Assembly: GCF_010560025.1 (NCBI RefSeq) | Contig: NZ_SAIY01000008.1 | Span: forward strand, 186,001-250,000 | Source of the DNA: Verrucosispora sioxanthis | Lineage (GTDB): Bacteria; Actinomycetota; Actinomycetes; Mycobacteriales; Micromonosporaceae | Reading direction: 5' to 3' | Length of the DNA stretch: 64,000 bases | Position numbers and translations under genes: made by a program | Notes under the pieces: generated by a model | Seen by the model: the letters and a program-made list of their open reading frames with translations, nothing else | What the model was told of the DNA's origin: nothing | Databases searched by the model: none | Shown here: piece by piece, positions 1 through 7,856 of the stretch | Numbering within the stretch: the first letter of the stretch is position 1 | Layout of the letters: each line of letters begins with the position of its first letter

Positions 1-498
1 GCGCAGCCGACGTACCGGGGTGCCGAGCCGAGCCTGTCGGTGCTCACCATCACCTCGAACGTGGTCTACGGCAAGCACACCGGCAACACCCCGGACGGTC
101 GTCGAGCCGGCGAGCCGTTCGCGCCGGGCGCGAACCCGATGAACGGCCGGGACACCCACGGCCTGGTCGCCGCGGCACTGTCGGTGGCGAAGCTGCCGTA
201 CGCCAGCGCCCGCGACGGCATCTCGCTCACCACCACGGTCACCCCGGACGGGCTCGGTCGTACCCGTGACGAGCAGATCGACAATCTCGTGGGAGTGCTC
301 GACGGTTACACCGACGCGGGCGGTTTCCACCTCAACGTCAACGTGCTCGACCGGGCCACCCTCGAAGACGCCATGGCCCACCCCGAGCGGTACCCGCAAC
401 TGACCATCCGGGTCTCCGGGTACGCGGTGAACTTCGTCCGGTTGACCCGCGAGCAGCAGCGCGACGTCATCTCCCGTACCGTCCACGGCCGGCTGTGA
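1..498 (+). CDS. pflB: Pyruvate formate-lyase-type glycyl radical enzyme, C-terminal part (5' end off window)
   Basis: C-terminal 165 residues of a glycyl radical enzyme of the formate acetyltransferase class, which converts pyruvate and CoA to acetyl-CoA and formate. The frame is open from base 1, so the gene begins outside the window. Visible family features are the TITSNVVYGK...GNTPDGRR stretch, an ARDGIS segment, and the C-terminal glycyl-radical loop RVSGYAVNF, with the radical glycine codon at 418-420. The stop overlaps the GTG start of the activating enzyme at 495, so the two are translationally coupled, as is usual for PFL and its activase. It is probably primary metabolism at the edge of the biosynthetic cluster, although a role in acetyl-CoA supply cannot be excluded. 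The choice of PFL over other glycyl radical lyases is good but rests on the C-terminus only. Confidence 0.9.
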   Translation, partial: AQPTYRGAEPSLSVLTITSNVVYGKHTGNTPDGRRAGEPFAPGANPMNGRDTHGLVAAALSVAKLPYASARDGISLTTTVTPDGLGRTRDEQIDNLVGVLDGYTDAGGFHLNVNVLDRATLEDAMAHPERYPQLTIRVSGYAVNFVRLTREQQRDVISRTVHGRL

Positions 499-1274
499 CC
501 GCCATGGCCTGGCCGTCGCGCCCGTCCTACGTGCCCGCCGGTACGGTGCTCGGTTCCGTCCACTCCTTCGACACCTCCACCGGAGTGGACGGACCCGGCA
601 CCCGCTTCGTGGCGTTCCTCGCCGGCTGCCCGCTGCGCTGCCGCTTCTGCCACAGCCCCGACACCTGGTACCAGCGCAGCGGACGGGCCATGACCGTGGA
701 CGACCTGGTCACCGAGATCCGGCGGTACGAGCGATTCATCAAGGTGGCCGGTGGTGGCGTCACCCTCAGCGGCGGTGAGCCGCTGCAACAGCCCCGGTTC
801 ACCGCGGCCGTCCTGCGACGCTGCGCGGAACTGGGTCTGCACACCGCGCTGGACACCAGCGGTTTCCTCGGCGACCGCGCCACCCCGGAGCTGCTCGACG
901 CGACCGACCTGGTGCTGCTGGACATCAAGAGCTGGGATCCGGCGACCTACCGCCGGGTCACCCGAACCGGTGCGGTCGCGCCGACCCTGCGCTTCGCCCA
1001 CCGGGTCGCCGAGCGGGGCATTCCGATCTGGATCCGCTTCGTGCTCGTGCCCGGTCTCACCGACGACCCGGCGAACGTGGCCGGGGTCGCCGACTTCGTG
1101 GCCGCTCTACCCACGGTGCAGCGGGTGGAGGTGCTGCCGTTCCACCGACTCGGCGCGCACAAGTACCGTGAGCTGGGGCTGCCCTACCCGTGCGCCGACA
1201 CCGAGCCGCCCACGCCCGACCTGCTCGACCGGGTCCGTGCCCAGTTCACGGATCGGGGCCTGGTGGCCCGCTGA
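495..1274 (+). CDS. pflA: Pyruvate formate-lyase activating enzyme (radical SAM)
   Basis: A 259-residue radical SAM protein that would install the glycyl radical on the upstream PFL using a [4Fe-4S] cluster and S-adenosylmethionine. The cluster motif CPLRCRFC gives cysteines at 45, 49 and 52 (Cx3Cx2C), followed by HSPDTW. The GGGVTLSGGEPLQQ stretch is the typical SAM-binding GGE region, and LLDIKS and VLVPGLTDD are family features. Length matches the PflA family (about 245-265). The start is the GTG at 495, inside the stop of pflB (GTGA overlap); no better start is apparent. A 203-base gap without a recognised gene separates it from the next gene. Confidence 0.93.
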   Translation: MTAMAWPSRPSYVPAGTVLGSVHSFDTSTGVDGPGTRFVAFLAGCPLRCRFCHSPDTWYQRSGRAMTVDDLVTEIRRYERFIKVAGGGVTLSGGEPLQQPRFTAAVLRRCAELGLHTALDTSGFLGDRATPELLDATDLVLLDIKSWDPATYRRVTRTGAVAPTLRFAHRVAERGIPIWIRFVLVPGLTDDPANVAGVADFVAALPTVQRVEVLPFHRLGAHKYRELGLPYPCADTEPPTPDLLDRVRAQFTDRGLVAR

Positions 1275-1477
1275 CCACCCGTCGGGATCGCACCCCACCT
1301 CCCCTACTCGCCCTGGTCCTCCCGTAACCGTGCCGGCTCGAGCCCGAGAGACCGCCGCCGCGCATTCCGGTACGCGGTGGCGGTCTTTAGCATTCGATAC
1401 ATGCCCACTGTCGACAAGAGCGCCCCGCCGCCATCGACGGCGGGAACGGAGAAACAGTCACCGGTTCGGAGCGTGCC

Positions 1478-2152
1478 ATGATCGAGGCGATTCTCCCCGC
1501 CGGCACGGTCGCCGTCGACACCTTCACCGAGGCGCCCGACCCGTTTCTCTTTCCGGACGAGGAAAGGGTCGTCCGCGTCGCGGTGGACAAACGGCGGCGG
1601 GAGTTCACCACCGGCCGCTGGTGCGCCCGGCAGGCGATGGCCCGCCTCGGACGCGCACCGGCGTCGGTGCCGCCTGGGCCGCGCGGCGAACCGCGCTGGC
1701 CGGCCGGCCTGATCGGCAGCATCACGCACTGCGACGGCTACCGCGCCGCGGTGCTCGCCGAATCCGAGGTCATCACCACCATCGGCATCGACGCCGAGCC
1801 GAACGCACCGCTGCTCGACGACGTCCTGCCGGCCGTGTCGCTGCCTGAGGAACGGGAGCGGATCGGCCTGCTGCGGCGCGAGCACCCCGACGTGTGCTGG
1901 GACCGGTTGCTGTTCAGCGCCAAGGAGTCCGTCTACAAGGCCTGGTTCCCGCTGACCGGGCGCTGGCTGGACTTCGAGGACGCCGACATCACCTTCGACC
2001 CGCTGGCCGGCACCTTCGAGGCCCGGATACTGGTGACGGGGGCGCAGCTGCACGGGCGCCGGCTCACCGGCTTCAACGGCCGCTGGCTGGCCCGGCACGG
2101 GCTGGTCGTGACCGCCATCGCGGTGGTGGCACCCGCGTACGCCGTCGTCTGA
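1478..2152 (+). CDS. 4'-phosphopantetheinyl transferase, Sfp/EntD type
   Basis: A 224-residue protein that would transfer 4'-phosphopantetheine from CoA to the conserved serine of ACP and PCP domains, making the cluster's PKS and NRPS carriers competent. Visible signatures are GSITHC at residues 80-85, the metal-binding IGIDAEP at 102-108 and FSAKESVYKAWFP at 146-158, which carries the KES residues of the family. The N-terminal RREFTTGRWCAR segment is typical of EntD/Sfp-like actinomycete enzymes. The ATG at 1478 has GGAG six bases upstream. The gene ends at a strong hairpin facing the LAL regulator. A broad-range transferase at a PKS/NRPS locus most likely serves that assembly line. Confidence 0.95.
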   Translation: MIEAILPAGTVAVDTFTEAPDPFLFPDEERVVRVAVDKRRREFTTGRWCARQAMARLGRAPASVPPGPRGEPRWPAGLIGSITHCDGYRAAVLAESEVITTIGIDAEPNAPLLDDVLPAVSLPEERERIGLLRREHPDVCWDRLLFSAKESVYKAWFPLTGRWLDFEDADITFDPLAGTFEARILVTGAQLHGRRLTGFNGRWLARHGLVVTAIAVVAPAYAVV

Positions 2153-2186
2153 ACCGCTGGTCGGACCGCACGACTGGCGACGCCAC

Positions 2187-2223
2187 GGCAGCAGGCCGCA
2201 CCCGATGGGTGCGGCCTGCTGCC
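2187..2223. terminator. Bidirectional hairpin between the PPTase and LAL genes
   Basis: A perfect 17-bp inverted repeat (2187-2203 and 2207-2223) with a 3-base GAT loop sits between the convergent PPTase (+) and LAL regulator (-) genes. It begins 34 bases after the PPTase stop and lies 6 bases beyond the LAL stop. There is no long T tract, which is common for actinomycete terminators. Confidence 0.85.
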
Positions 2224-2229
2224 TGTCGC

Positions 2230-4992
2230 TCAGACGCTGGCGGAGTAGTCCGGGCTCAGACTCGCCGGCAGGTCGCCACGGCGGGCGACGTTCAACTTGC
2301 GGTACGTACGGGTCAGATGCTGCTCGACCGTGCTGATCGTGATGAACAGCTTCGCGGAGATCTCCCGGTTGCTGTAACCGGCCGCCGCCAAAGCGGCGAC
2401 GCGATGCTCGGCCTCGCTCAGGACCGCCACCGCCACGACCGGGTTGATCGCATCCGCGGTGTCCCCCTCGTCCCAGCCGGACTCCAGGGTCAGCGCCTGA
2501 AGCAGCGGTAGCGCCCCTGCCTTCTCGGCCGTGGTACGCGCCCGCCGGGCGATGAGGCGGACCCGCCGCGACTCACCAAGCGTCTGGAACGCCTCGGTCA
2601 GGTCGACGAGGGTGCGGGCCAGCTCGTAGTCGTCACCGCCATTGTGCAGGTCGGCGGCCTGACGCAGGAACATCGGCCGGTGCCGGAGCTCTCCGCAGGC
2701 GGCGTACAGGCGCAGGGCCATGGCGCGCACCCGCGGCTGGCCGTCGCCGCAGCGCTTCAGCTGGTCCTCGATCAGCTGCTGGGCCTGCTCCGGCGCGTTC
2801 ATCCGCAGCAACGTCTCGGCCGCGTCGACCCGCCACGGCACCAGGCCGGGGGTGTCCATTCCCCACTGCGCGGCCAGCTGGCCGCAGAGCCTGAAGTCGC
2901 GCAACGCCAGCGGCAACTCACCGACGGCGAGACTGTACCGGCCCCGAGCGTACAGGTAGTGCAATCCGAACCGGGTCTGGAACATCTCCTCCGGCACCGG
3001 CTGATCCAGGTGGTCGCGGACCGCACCGATGTCACCGATCGCGGTGGTCGCCATGATCAGAACAGCCAGCGGACCACCGATCGCGACGCCCCAACTGCTC
3101 GACGGCATCACGGTCAGCGCGTCGGTGGCGTGCTGCCGCGCCCCGGTCAGGTCGCCCAGGCGCATCGAGATCTCCGCGCGGATGGCCGCCAGCCGCGCCT
3201 GCCGGCTCGGCGAGCGTCGCATCCGCGCCTCGTCGACGAACGCGTCGCACCACACCGCGGCGTTGGCCGGGCAGCCACCGTAGGTGAGTGCCAGCAACGC
3301 ACTCTCCACGGTGTCCAGGCTCATCTCGTCCAGGCGCGAGTTGCGCAGGATCCGTTCGGCCACCGCGATCGCTCGCTCCGACGGGCCGTCGCTGAGTACC
3401 CCGGCCAGCGCGGTGGCCGCCGACAGCCGATGACTGGCCGACACCGTCGGCATCGCCACCGGCAGCTGGATGCCCGGGTGCAGCAGGGGCCGGAAGGACG
3501 GGTACGTCGCCAGCATCAGCGGCCGGGTGATGACCAACTCGGCGAGGGTCTCCGCGTCGGCCTTGCCGCTGTGCGCGCTGATCAGCTCGAACGCCTCCCG
3601 AGCTTCGGTGAACTGGCCGTGCCAGAGCAGCGCCTTGGTCAGCACCAGCGCGTCCACCCCGCGCAGGTGCCCGCCACGCAGGGCGGCGGCCAACTCGGGC
3701 AGGTAACCGGTCGGCGCGCTCGGGTTGATCCGCCACTCGGCGCGTACCAGGGCGGCGGTGATCCGCGCGCGACGCTGGCTGTCGGTGCAGGCGCGCAGCG
3801 CGAGTTGCAGGTAGCGCACCGCCACCGCCACCTGGCCCTCCCGCAACGACTGCCGGGCGGCGTCCTCGAGCACCGGCACGGCCCACGCCTCGTTGACGTC
3901 GCCGGCGCCGAGCAGATGCTCGGCCACCACGCCGCTGGACGCGCCACCGCGATGAGCGAGCACCGCGGCCCGGCTGAACAGGTCGACCCGGTCCAGCTCG
4001 TCGATGTCGGCCAGCACCGCCGCGCGAGCGGCCGGATGCCGGAAGTCCGCACCGGACATCAGGCCCATCGTGGTCAGCGTGCGTACCGCCGGGCCGATCT
4101 GCCCGCCGTCGTCCGGGACCAACTGTTCGAGCAGCGCGAGATCGCCGCAGACCGCCAGCCCCTGGGCCACCCGCAGCACCCGGGCGCTGGTGCGGTGCAG
4201 GCAGGAGACCACCGCCCGGGCGAAGTTCTCCCCGGTCACCGGTTCGCCGCCGACCCCGGCACCGGCGGCCGACGCCTCCCGGTGATCGTCGAGCAGGCCA
4301 CGTAGCAGCAGCGGGTTGCCACCGCTGACCTGCTGCCAGGCCGGCGCCAGCCGCTCGGCGTCGGCTTCGCCGACGTAGCTGGCCGCCAGTTCGCGCATCG
4401 CGTCGGCCGACAGGGCCGACAGGACGACCCGCGAGCCGTGCGGTGGCCGCCAGAACGCCTCGGTGTCGAATGCGACGTCGTCCCGGCGGCCCTGCTCGGT
4501 CTGGGTGAACAGCAGCAGCATCGGCGCGAAGCGCGCCCGCCGGGCCAGGTAGGACAGGCAGACGATCGACAGCCGGTCGGCGCGGTCGATGTCGTCGACC
4601 GCGATGATCAGCGGATAGCGGTGGGACAGCTCCAACAGGATCGTGCAGAGGGCGTGCACGATCTGCGGGTCGATCTGGTTGTCGCAGTCGTCGGCGCGGA
4701 CCCCTTCGTACAGCAGGTTCATCGCGCGCCGCTGCTCCTCGGGAACCAGTGGCGCGTCGAGCAGCAACTGGGTGAGCACACCGAGCGGCAGGTCACGCTC
4801 GGCGTCCGCGCCGATCGCGGTGATCGCCAGGGCGTCGCGGTCCACCGCCCGGTCGGCGTAGGTGTTCAACAACTCGGTTTTGCCGGACGCTACCGCGCCC
4901 GCTATGACGGCGATCCGTCCTTTGCCGGCGACGGCCGAGGCAAGGAGGCCGTCCAGCGTGGCGATCGCGTCCGCGCGCTCGACCAACTTCAT
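2230..4992 (-). CDS. LuxR-family LAL transcriptional regulator with N-terminal ATPase
   Basis: A protein of about 920 residues of the large ATP-binding LuxR (LAL) class, commonly pathway-specific activators in actinomycete clusters. The N-terminus has a Walker A motif (AGAVASGKTE, residues 31-40) and a Walker B-like LIIAVDDIDRAD. The middle is alanine/leucine-rich and helical, as in TPR-like LAL cores. The C-terminal 60 residues form a LuxR helix-turn-helix (SEAEHRVAALAAAGYSNREISAKLFITISTVEQHL). An ATG also occurs at 4998, but GAGAGG abuts it directly; the second ATG at 4992 has proper spacing (6 bases), so I chose it. It lies 117 bases downstream of leuA and may be cotranscribed with it. Inferred role: activation of the cluster together with the SARP. 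Confidence 0.92.
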   Translation of the reverse strand: MKLVERADAIATLDGLLASAVAGKGRIAVIAGAVASGKTELLNTYADRAVDRDALAITAIGADAERDLPLGVLTQLLLDAPLVPEEQRRAMNLLYEGVRADDCDNQIDPQIVHALCTILLELSHRYPLIIAVDDIDRADRLSIVCLSYLARRARFAPMLLLFTQTEQGRRDDVAFDTEAFWRPPHGSRVVLSALSADAMRELAASYVGEADAERLAPAWQQVSGGNPLLLRGLLDDHREASAAGAGVGGEPVTGENFARAVVSCLHRTSARVLRVAQGLAVCGDLALLEQLVPDDGGQIGPAVRTLTTMGLMSGADFRHPAARAAVLADIDELDRVDLFSRAAVLAHRGGASSGVVAEHLLGAGDVNEAWAVPVLEDAARQSLREGQVAVAVRYLQLALRACTDSQRRARITAALVRAEWRINPSAPTGYLPELAAALRGGHLRGVDALVLTKALLWHGQFTEAREAFELISAHSGKADAETLAELVITRPLMLATYPSFRPLLHPGIQLPVAMPTVSASHRLSAATALAGVLSDGPSERAIAVAERILRNSRLDEMSLDTVESALLALTYGGCPANAAVWCDAFVDEARMRRSPSRQARLAAIRAEISMRLGDLTGARQHATDALTVMPSSSWGVAIGGPLAVLIMATTAIGDIGAVRDHLDQPVPEEMFQTRFGLHYLYARGRYSLAVGELPLALRDFRLCGQLAAQWGMDTPGLVPWRVDAAETLLRMNAPEQAQQLIEDQLKRCGDGQPRVRAMALRLYAACGELRHRPMFLRQAADLHNGGDDYELARTLVDLTEAFQTLGESRRVRLIARRARTTAEKAGALPLLQALTLESGWDEGDTADAINPVVAVAVLSEAEHRVAALAAAGYSNREISAKLFITISTVEQHLTRTYRKLNVARRGDLPASLSPDYSASV

Positions 4993-5109
4993 GATCATCC
5001 TCTCGATACGATCGCAGCTCCGGCTCGCTCACCTGGGATCGGCCGGTACTCCAGACGCTACGGACGGCCGCTGTCGTACCCCTATCGCCGCGCCATCCGT
5101 CGATCGTGC

Positions 5110-6840
5110 TCACCCGACCCGGGCGTAGCGGGGTGCGACCGCAGGCGCCTGGTCCTGCCTCGGCACCGAGGCCAGCGGGGTCCGACCGACCCGGGCCACC
5201 GCCGAGCGCACCGCGGCCGACACCGCCGCCGGCAGCTCGGCCTCGATGCCGGCGCCCCACAGGGTCTCGTCGCCCACCCGCAGCTCCGCGTAGACGACCA
5301 GGCCGGTCGAGTCGGCCAGCCCGGTGCCGGTGCGGTGCACCGCCCGCACCTCGACGCCCCAGCGGGCCAGCGCCCGCCCGATCCGTTCCAGCTCGTCGGT
5401 GCGTTGCCCACCGACGGTGAACGCGGCACCGTCGATGTGCAGATACGCGGACACCGGACGGGCCGTCGCCACCGGCACCACCATCAGCGACCCGGACACG
5501 TACTCGTCGCGGAACAGGGCACACACCCGCTCGGGGTCGATCTCGCCGCCCTCGGCATCGGCGTAGGACTGCACCAGGCCGGCGAACTCCAGCTGCAGAT
5601 CCCGCGGCGGGTGCAGCCCGAGCCGGGAACTCAGCACGTACGCCACCCCGCCCTTGCCGGACTGGCTGTTGATCCGCACCACACTCTCGTAGGCGCGGCC
5701 CACGTCCTGAGGGTCGATCGGCAGATAGGGAATCTCCCAGGCGACCTCGTCCACCGGGACGCCCTGCTCGGCCGCGACCCGGCTCTGCTCGGCGAAACCC
5801 TTGTTGATGGCGTCCTGGTGGGAACCGGAGAAGGCGGTGTAGGCCAGGTCCCCGGCGTACGGGTGCCGGGGGTGCACCGGCAGGTCGGTGCACCGCTCGG
5901 CGGTGCGCCGGATCCGGTCCAGACCAGAGAAGTCGATGCCCGGGTCGACACCCTGGCTGAACAGGTTCAGCCCCAGCGTCACCAGGTCGACGTTGCCGGC
6001 CCGCTCGCCGTTACCGAACAGGCAGCCCTCGATGCGCTCGGCGCCGGCGAGCACGGCCAGCTCGGCGGTGGCCACCCCGGTACCCCGGTCGTTGTGCGGA
6101 TGCACCGACAGGCACAGGTGCTCGCGCCGGCTCAGATGCCGGTCCATCCACTCGATCCGGTCGGCGAAGACGTTGGGCATGGTGCGTTCGACGGTGGTCG
6201 GGAAGTTCAGGATGATCGGCCGGCCGGGCTCCGGCTGCCACACGTCCATCACCGCCTCGCAGACCTCCAGGGAGAAGTCCGCCTCGGTGTCGTTGAACAG
6301 CTCGGGCGAGTACTGGTAGCCCAGGTCGCAGTCGGTGAGGCTCTCCTCGGCGTACTTCATCATCAGCTGCGTGCCGTGCACGGCGAGCTGCCGGCACCCG
6401 TCCCGGTCGACGCCGAGCACCATCCGGCGGAACAGCGGCGAGGTCGCGTTGTAGAGGTGCACGGTGGCGCGCGGCGCGCCGACCAGACTCTGCACGGTGC
6501 GCCGGATCAGGTCGTCCCGCGCCTGGACCAACACGGTGATCCGTACGTCGTCGGGAATCAGGTCCTTGTCGATGAGCAGCCGTAGGAAATCGTGGTCGTC
6601 CCTGCTCGCCGACGGAAAACCGACCTCGATCTCCCGGTAACCCATCGTCACCAGCAGCCGGAACATGCTCAGCTTCCGGGCCGGGTCCATCGGGTTGACG
6701 AGCGACTGGTTGCCGTCGCGAAGGTCGGTCGAGAGCCAGCGGGGGGCCGCGGCGATGACCCGATCCGGCCAGGTGCGGTCCGGCAACGGCTCATGGACGG
6801 CCGGCCGGTAGCGCTTCACCGCGTTGTGAAAGGAATGCAT
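5110..6840 (-). CDS. leuA: 2-isopropylmalate synthase
   Basis: A 576-residue enzyme condensing acetyl-CoA with 2-oxoisovalerate, the first committed step of leucine synthesis. The catalytic barrel shows STDLRDGNQSL (metal aspartate and arginine), SVHPHNDRGTG (HxHND) and GNGERAGNVDL. The C-terminal ~130 residues form the regulatory domain where leucine normally binds, so it is full length (actinobacterial LeuA is about 570-600). The reading frame extends upstream, but the ATG at 6840 has an AAGGAGG site five bases away and begins the conserved sequence. It lies 82 bases downstream of the transthyretin-like gene and upstream of the LAL regulator. A leuA inside a peptide cluster usually boosts leucine or a leucine-derived precursor; that fits a hydroxyleucine residue but remains inference. 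Feedback sensitivity cannot be judged here. Confidence 0.95.
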   Translation of the reverse strand: MHSFHNAVKRYRPAVHEPLPDRTWPDRVIAAAPRWLSTDLRDGNQSLVNPMDPARKLSMFRLLVTMGYREIEVGFPSASRDDHDFLRLLIDKDLIPDDVRITVLVQARDDLIRRTVQSLVGAPRATVHLYNATSPLFRRMVLGVDRDGCRQLAVHGTQLMMKYAEESLTDCDLGYQYSPELFNDTEADFSLEVCEAVMDVWQPEPGRPIILNFPTTVERTMPNVFADRIEWMDRHLSRREHLCLSVHPHNDRGTGVATAELAVLAGAERIEGCLFGNGERAGNVDLVTLGLNLFSQGVDPGIDFSGLDRIRRTAERCTDLPVHPRHPYAGDLAYTAFSGSHQDAINKGFAEQSRVAAEQGVPVDEVAWEIPYLPIDPQDVGRAYESVVRINSQSGKGGVAYVLSSRLGLHPPRDLQLEFAGLVQSYADAEGGEIDPERVCALFRDEYVSGSLMVVPVATARPVSAYLHIDGAAFTVGGQRTDELERIGRALARWGVEVRAVHRTGTGLADSTGLVVYAELRVGDETLWGAGIEAELPAAVSAAVRSAVARVGRTPLASVPRQDQAPAVAPRYARVG

Positions 6841-6922
6841 GATGTCCTCCTTGATCATCGCCGCGGCGTGTGGTCGTCGCGGCGCGTTCATCACGACGGC
6901 GCGCGCGGCGCGCCCTTCGATG

Positions 6923-7261
6923 TCAGCTGCGAGCACCGATGAACATCGAGCACGAGTACGGCGCCGGCAGCACCTGGATGTCGCAGACGTCCGTGTCGTC
7001 GAGGAGCCCGACGACAACCGCGATCTCGGGGTAGACGGTGCCGACTCCGAGATCGGCGAAGTAGGAGCCGCTGTCGAAAACGTCGCGGTAGTCGCCCTTG
7101 ACCAGACGGTTGCCCGACCAGTCGAGGATGTGGCCGTGGTCGTCGGTCCCCACGCCGGCCACCGGCTTCCAGCCTTCGGGTGTACGTCGTTCCAGCCGCG
7201 CCGGAACTCCGGCTGCGGGCCGGCCGTATACCACATCAAGGGCCTGTGCAGTGACCTTCAT
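6923..7261 (-). CDS. Transthyretin-fold protein (HIU hydrolase-like), probably not a canonical hydrolase
   Basis: A 112-residue protein resembling the transthyretin/5-hydroxyisourate hydrolase family: ALDVVYGRPAAGVPARLERR at the N-terminus, a central YRDVFDSGSYFADLG, and a VYPEIAVVVGLL...PAPYSCSMFIGARS C-terminus. Family HIU hydrolases use an N-terminal histidine (THVLD), an arginine after the DG turn, a histidine in HYHVPLL and a C-terminal YRGS. Here the corresponding stretches read AQALD, DDHGHILDW, DIQVLPAP and IGARS, so the catalytic set is missing. Start: ATG at 7261 with AGGAG ten bases upstream; an in-frame extension upstream has no family similarity. It heads the leuA unit and is divergent from the small peptide gene. 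Function in this context is unknown; a binding or structural role, or a different reaction, is possible. Confidence 0.75.
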   Translation of the reverse strand: MKVTAQALDVVYGRPAAGVPARLERRTPEGWKPVAGVGTDDHGHILDWSGNRLVKGDYRDVFDSGSYFADLGVGTVYPEIAVVVGLLDDTDVCDIQVLPAPYSCSMFIGARS

Positions 7262-7496
7262 CGACTTTTGCTCCTGTTCAGCCCGCGACTGCGCGAGCGC
7301 CTGGTTTCCGCGATCATCGAATGGGGTGCTATCGCCATGCATTCGAATGCCTATCGTCGCGGCTGATGCCGACCATTGGAGGCAGGAAAGAACTTCAATA
7401 GTGCGCCAATGGACCGGGGCCATAACTTCGTTTCCAGAACCGCTGCCGCACCGCCCTCTAGGCAGCCGGTAATCCGCTAAGAAACGAGGATTAACC
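7262..7496. promoter_or_regulatory. Divergent promoter region between the TTR-like/leuA unit and the small peptide gene
   Basis: A 235-base non-coding interval between divergent genes. It contains a perfect 12-bp palindrome GCATTCGAATGC at 7339-7350, with a related ATCGAATG half-site about 25 bases earlier, and a GAGGA ribosome binding site just before the ATG at 7497. No confident -10/-35 pair was assigned. Confidence 0.5.
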
Positions 7497-7658
7497 ATGC
7501 GTTCGACTGCTGCTCACATCGCCAAGGCCATTGTCGCCGGTTTGTTCGGTATCGGGCTCGCCCTGGCCGGTGCCTCCGCCGCACACGCCGACACCACGCT
7601 CTCCGCCGGCGAGACGACCGTGAGCTCGACCACGCTGGACAACTGGCCCTGGACCTGA
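7497..7658 (+). CDS. Small secreted peptide precursor (53 residues), function unknown
   Basis: A short gene with a convincing start: ATG at 7497 preceded by AACGAGGA. The product has a classical Sec signal peptide: positive N-terminus (MRSTAAHIAK), hydrophobic core (AIVAGLFGIGLALAG) and an ASAAHA cleavage site near residue 31. Cleavage would release about 22 residues, rich in Thr and Ser, starting DTTLSAGETT and ending LDNWPWT, with no cysteine. It is followed by a strong hairpin with a T tract at 7727-7765, so it looks like an independent monocistronic unit. It lies between the SARP gene and the TTR-like/leuA unit. I recognise no family. It could be an exported signal, a wall-associated peptide or a processed peptide. 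There is no modification enzyme beside it, so a RiPP assignment is not supported. Confidence 0.65.
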   Translation: MRSTAAHIAKAIVAGLFGIGLALAGASAAHADTTLSAGETTVSSTTLDNWPWT

Positions 7659-7726
7659 TCGACGCCGCACCGGACGGAATGCCCCACAACCACGGATTCG
7701 TGCTGCCGAACGACCCGCCACAGCAG

Positions 7727-7765
7727 AAAGACGGTGTGCAGGCTTATCGCCCGCACACCGTCTTT
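7727..7765. terminator. Strong intrinsic terminator after the small peptide gene and facing the SARP gene
   Basis: A perfect 13-bp inverted repeat AAAGACGGTGTGC / GCACACCGTCTTT (7727-7739 and 7753-7765) with a 13-base loop, continuing into two more Ts on the plus strand and flanked by As on the other side. Both orientations have the stem-plus-U-run form. It separates the small peptide gene (+) from the convergent SARP gene (-). Confidence 0.9.
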
Positions 7766-7856
7766 TTGCAATTGTGGTGCCGCAACCGGCACCACGGTTG
7801 CCCCGCCGAGCGGAAAGGCCGACACCGCCGGCCATTCGCCCGGCCCGTGGCGGCGG

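Noticed and set aside
7497..7658. Reading the small secreted peptide as a RiPP precursor
   Set aside because: No cysteines, no core/leader pattern other than a Sec signal, and no modification, protease or transporter gene adjacent.
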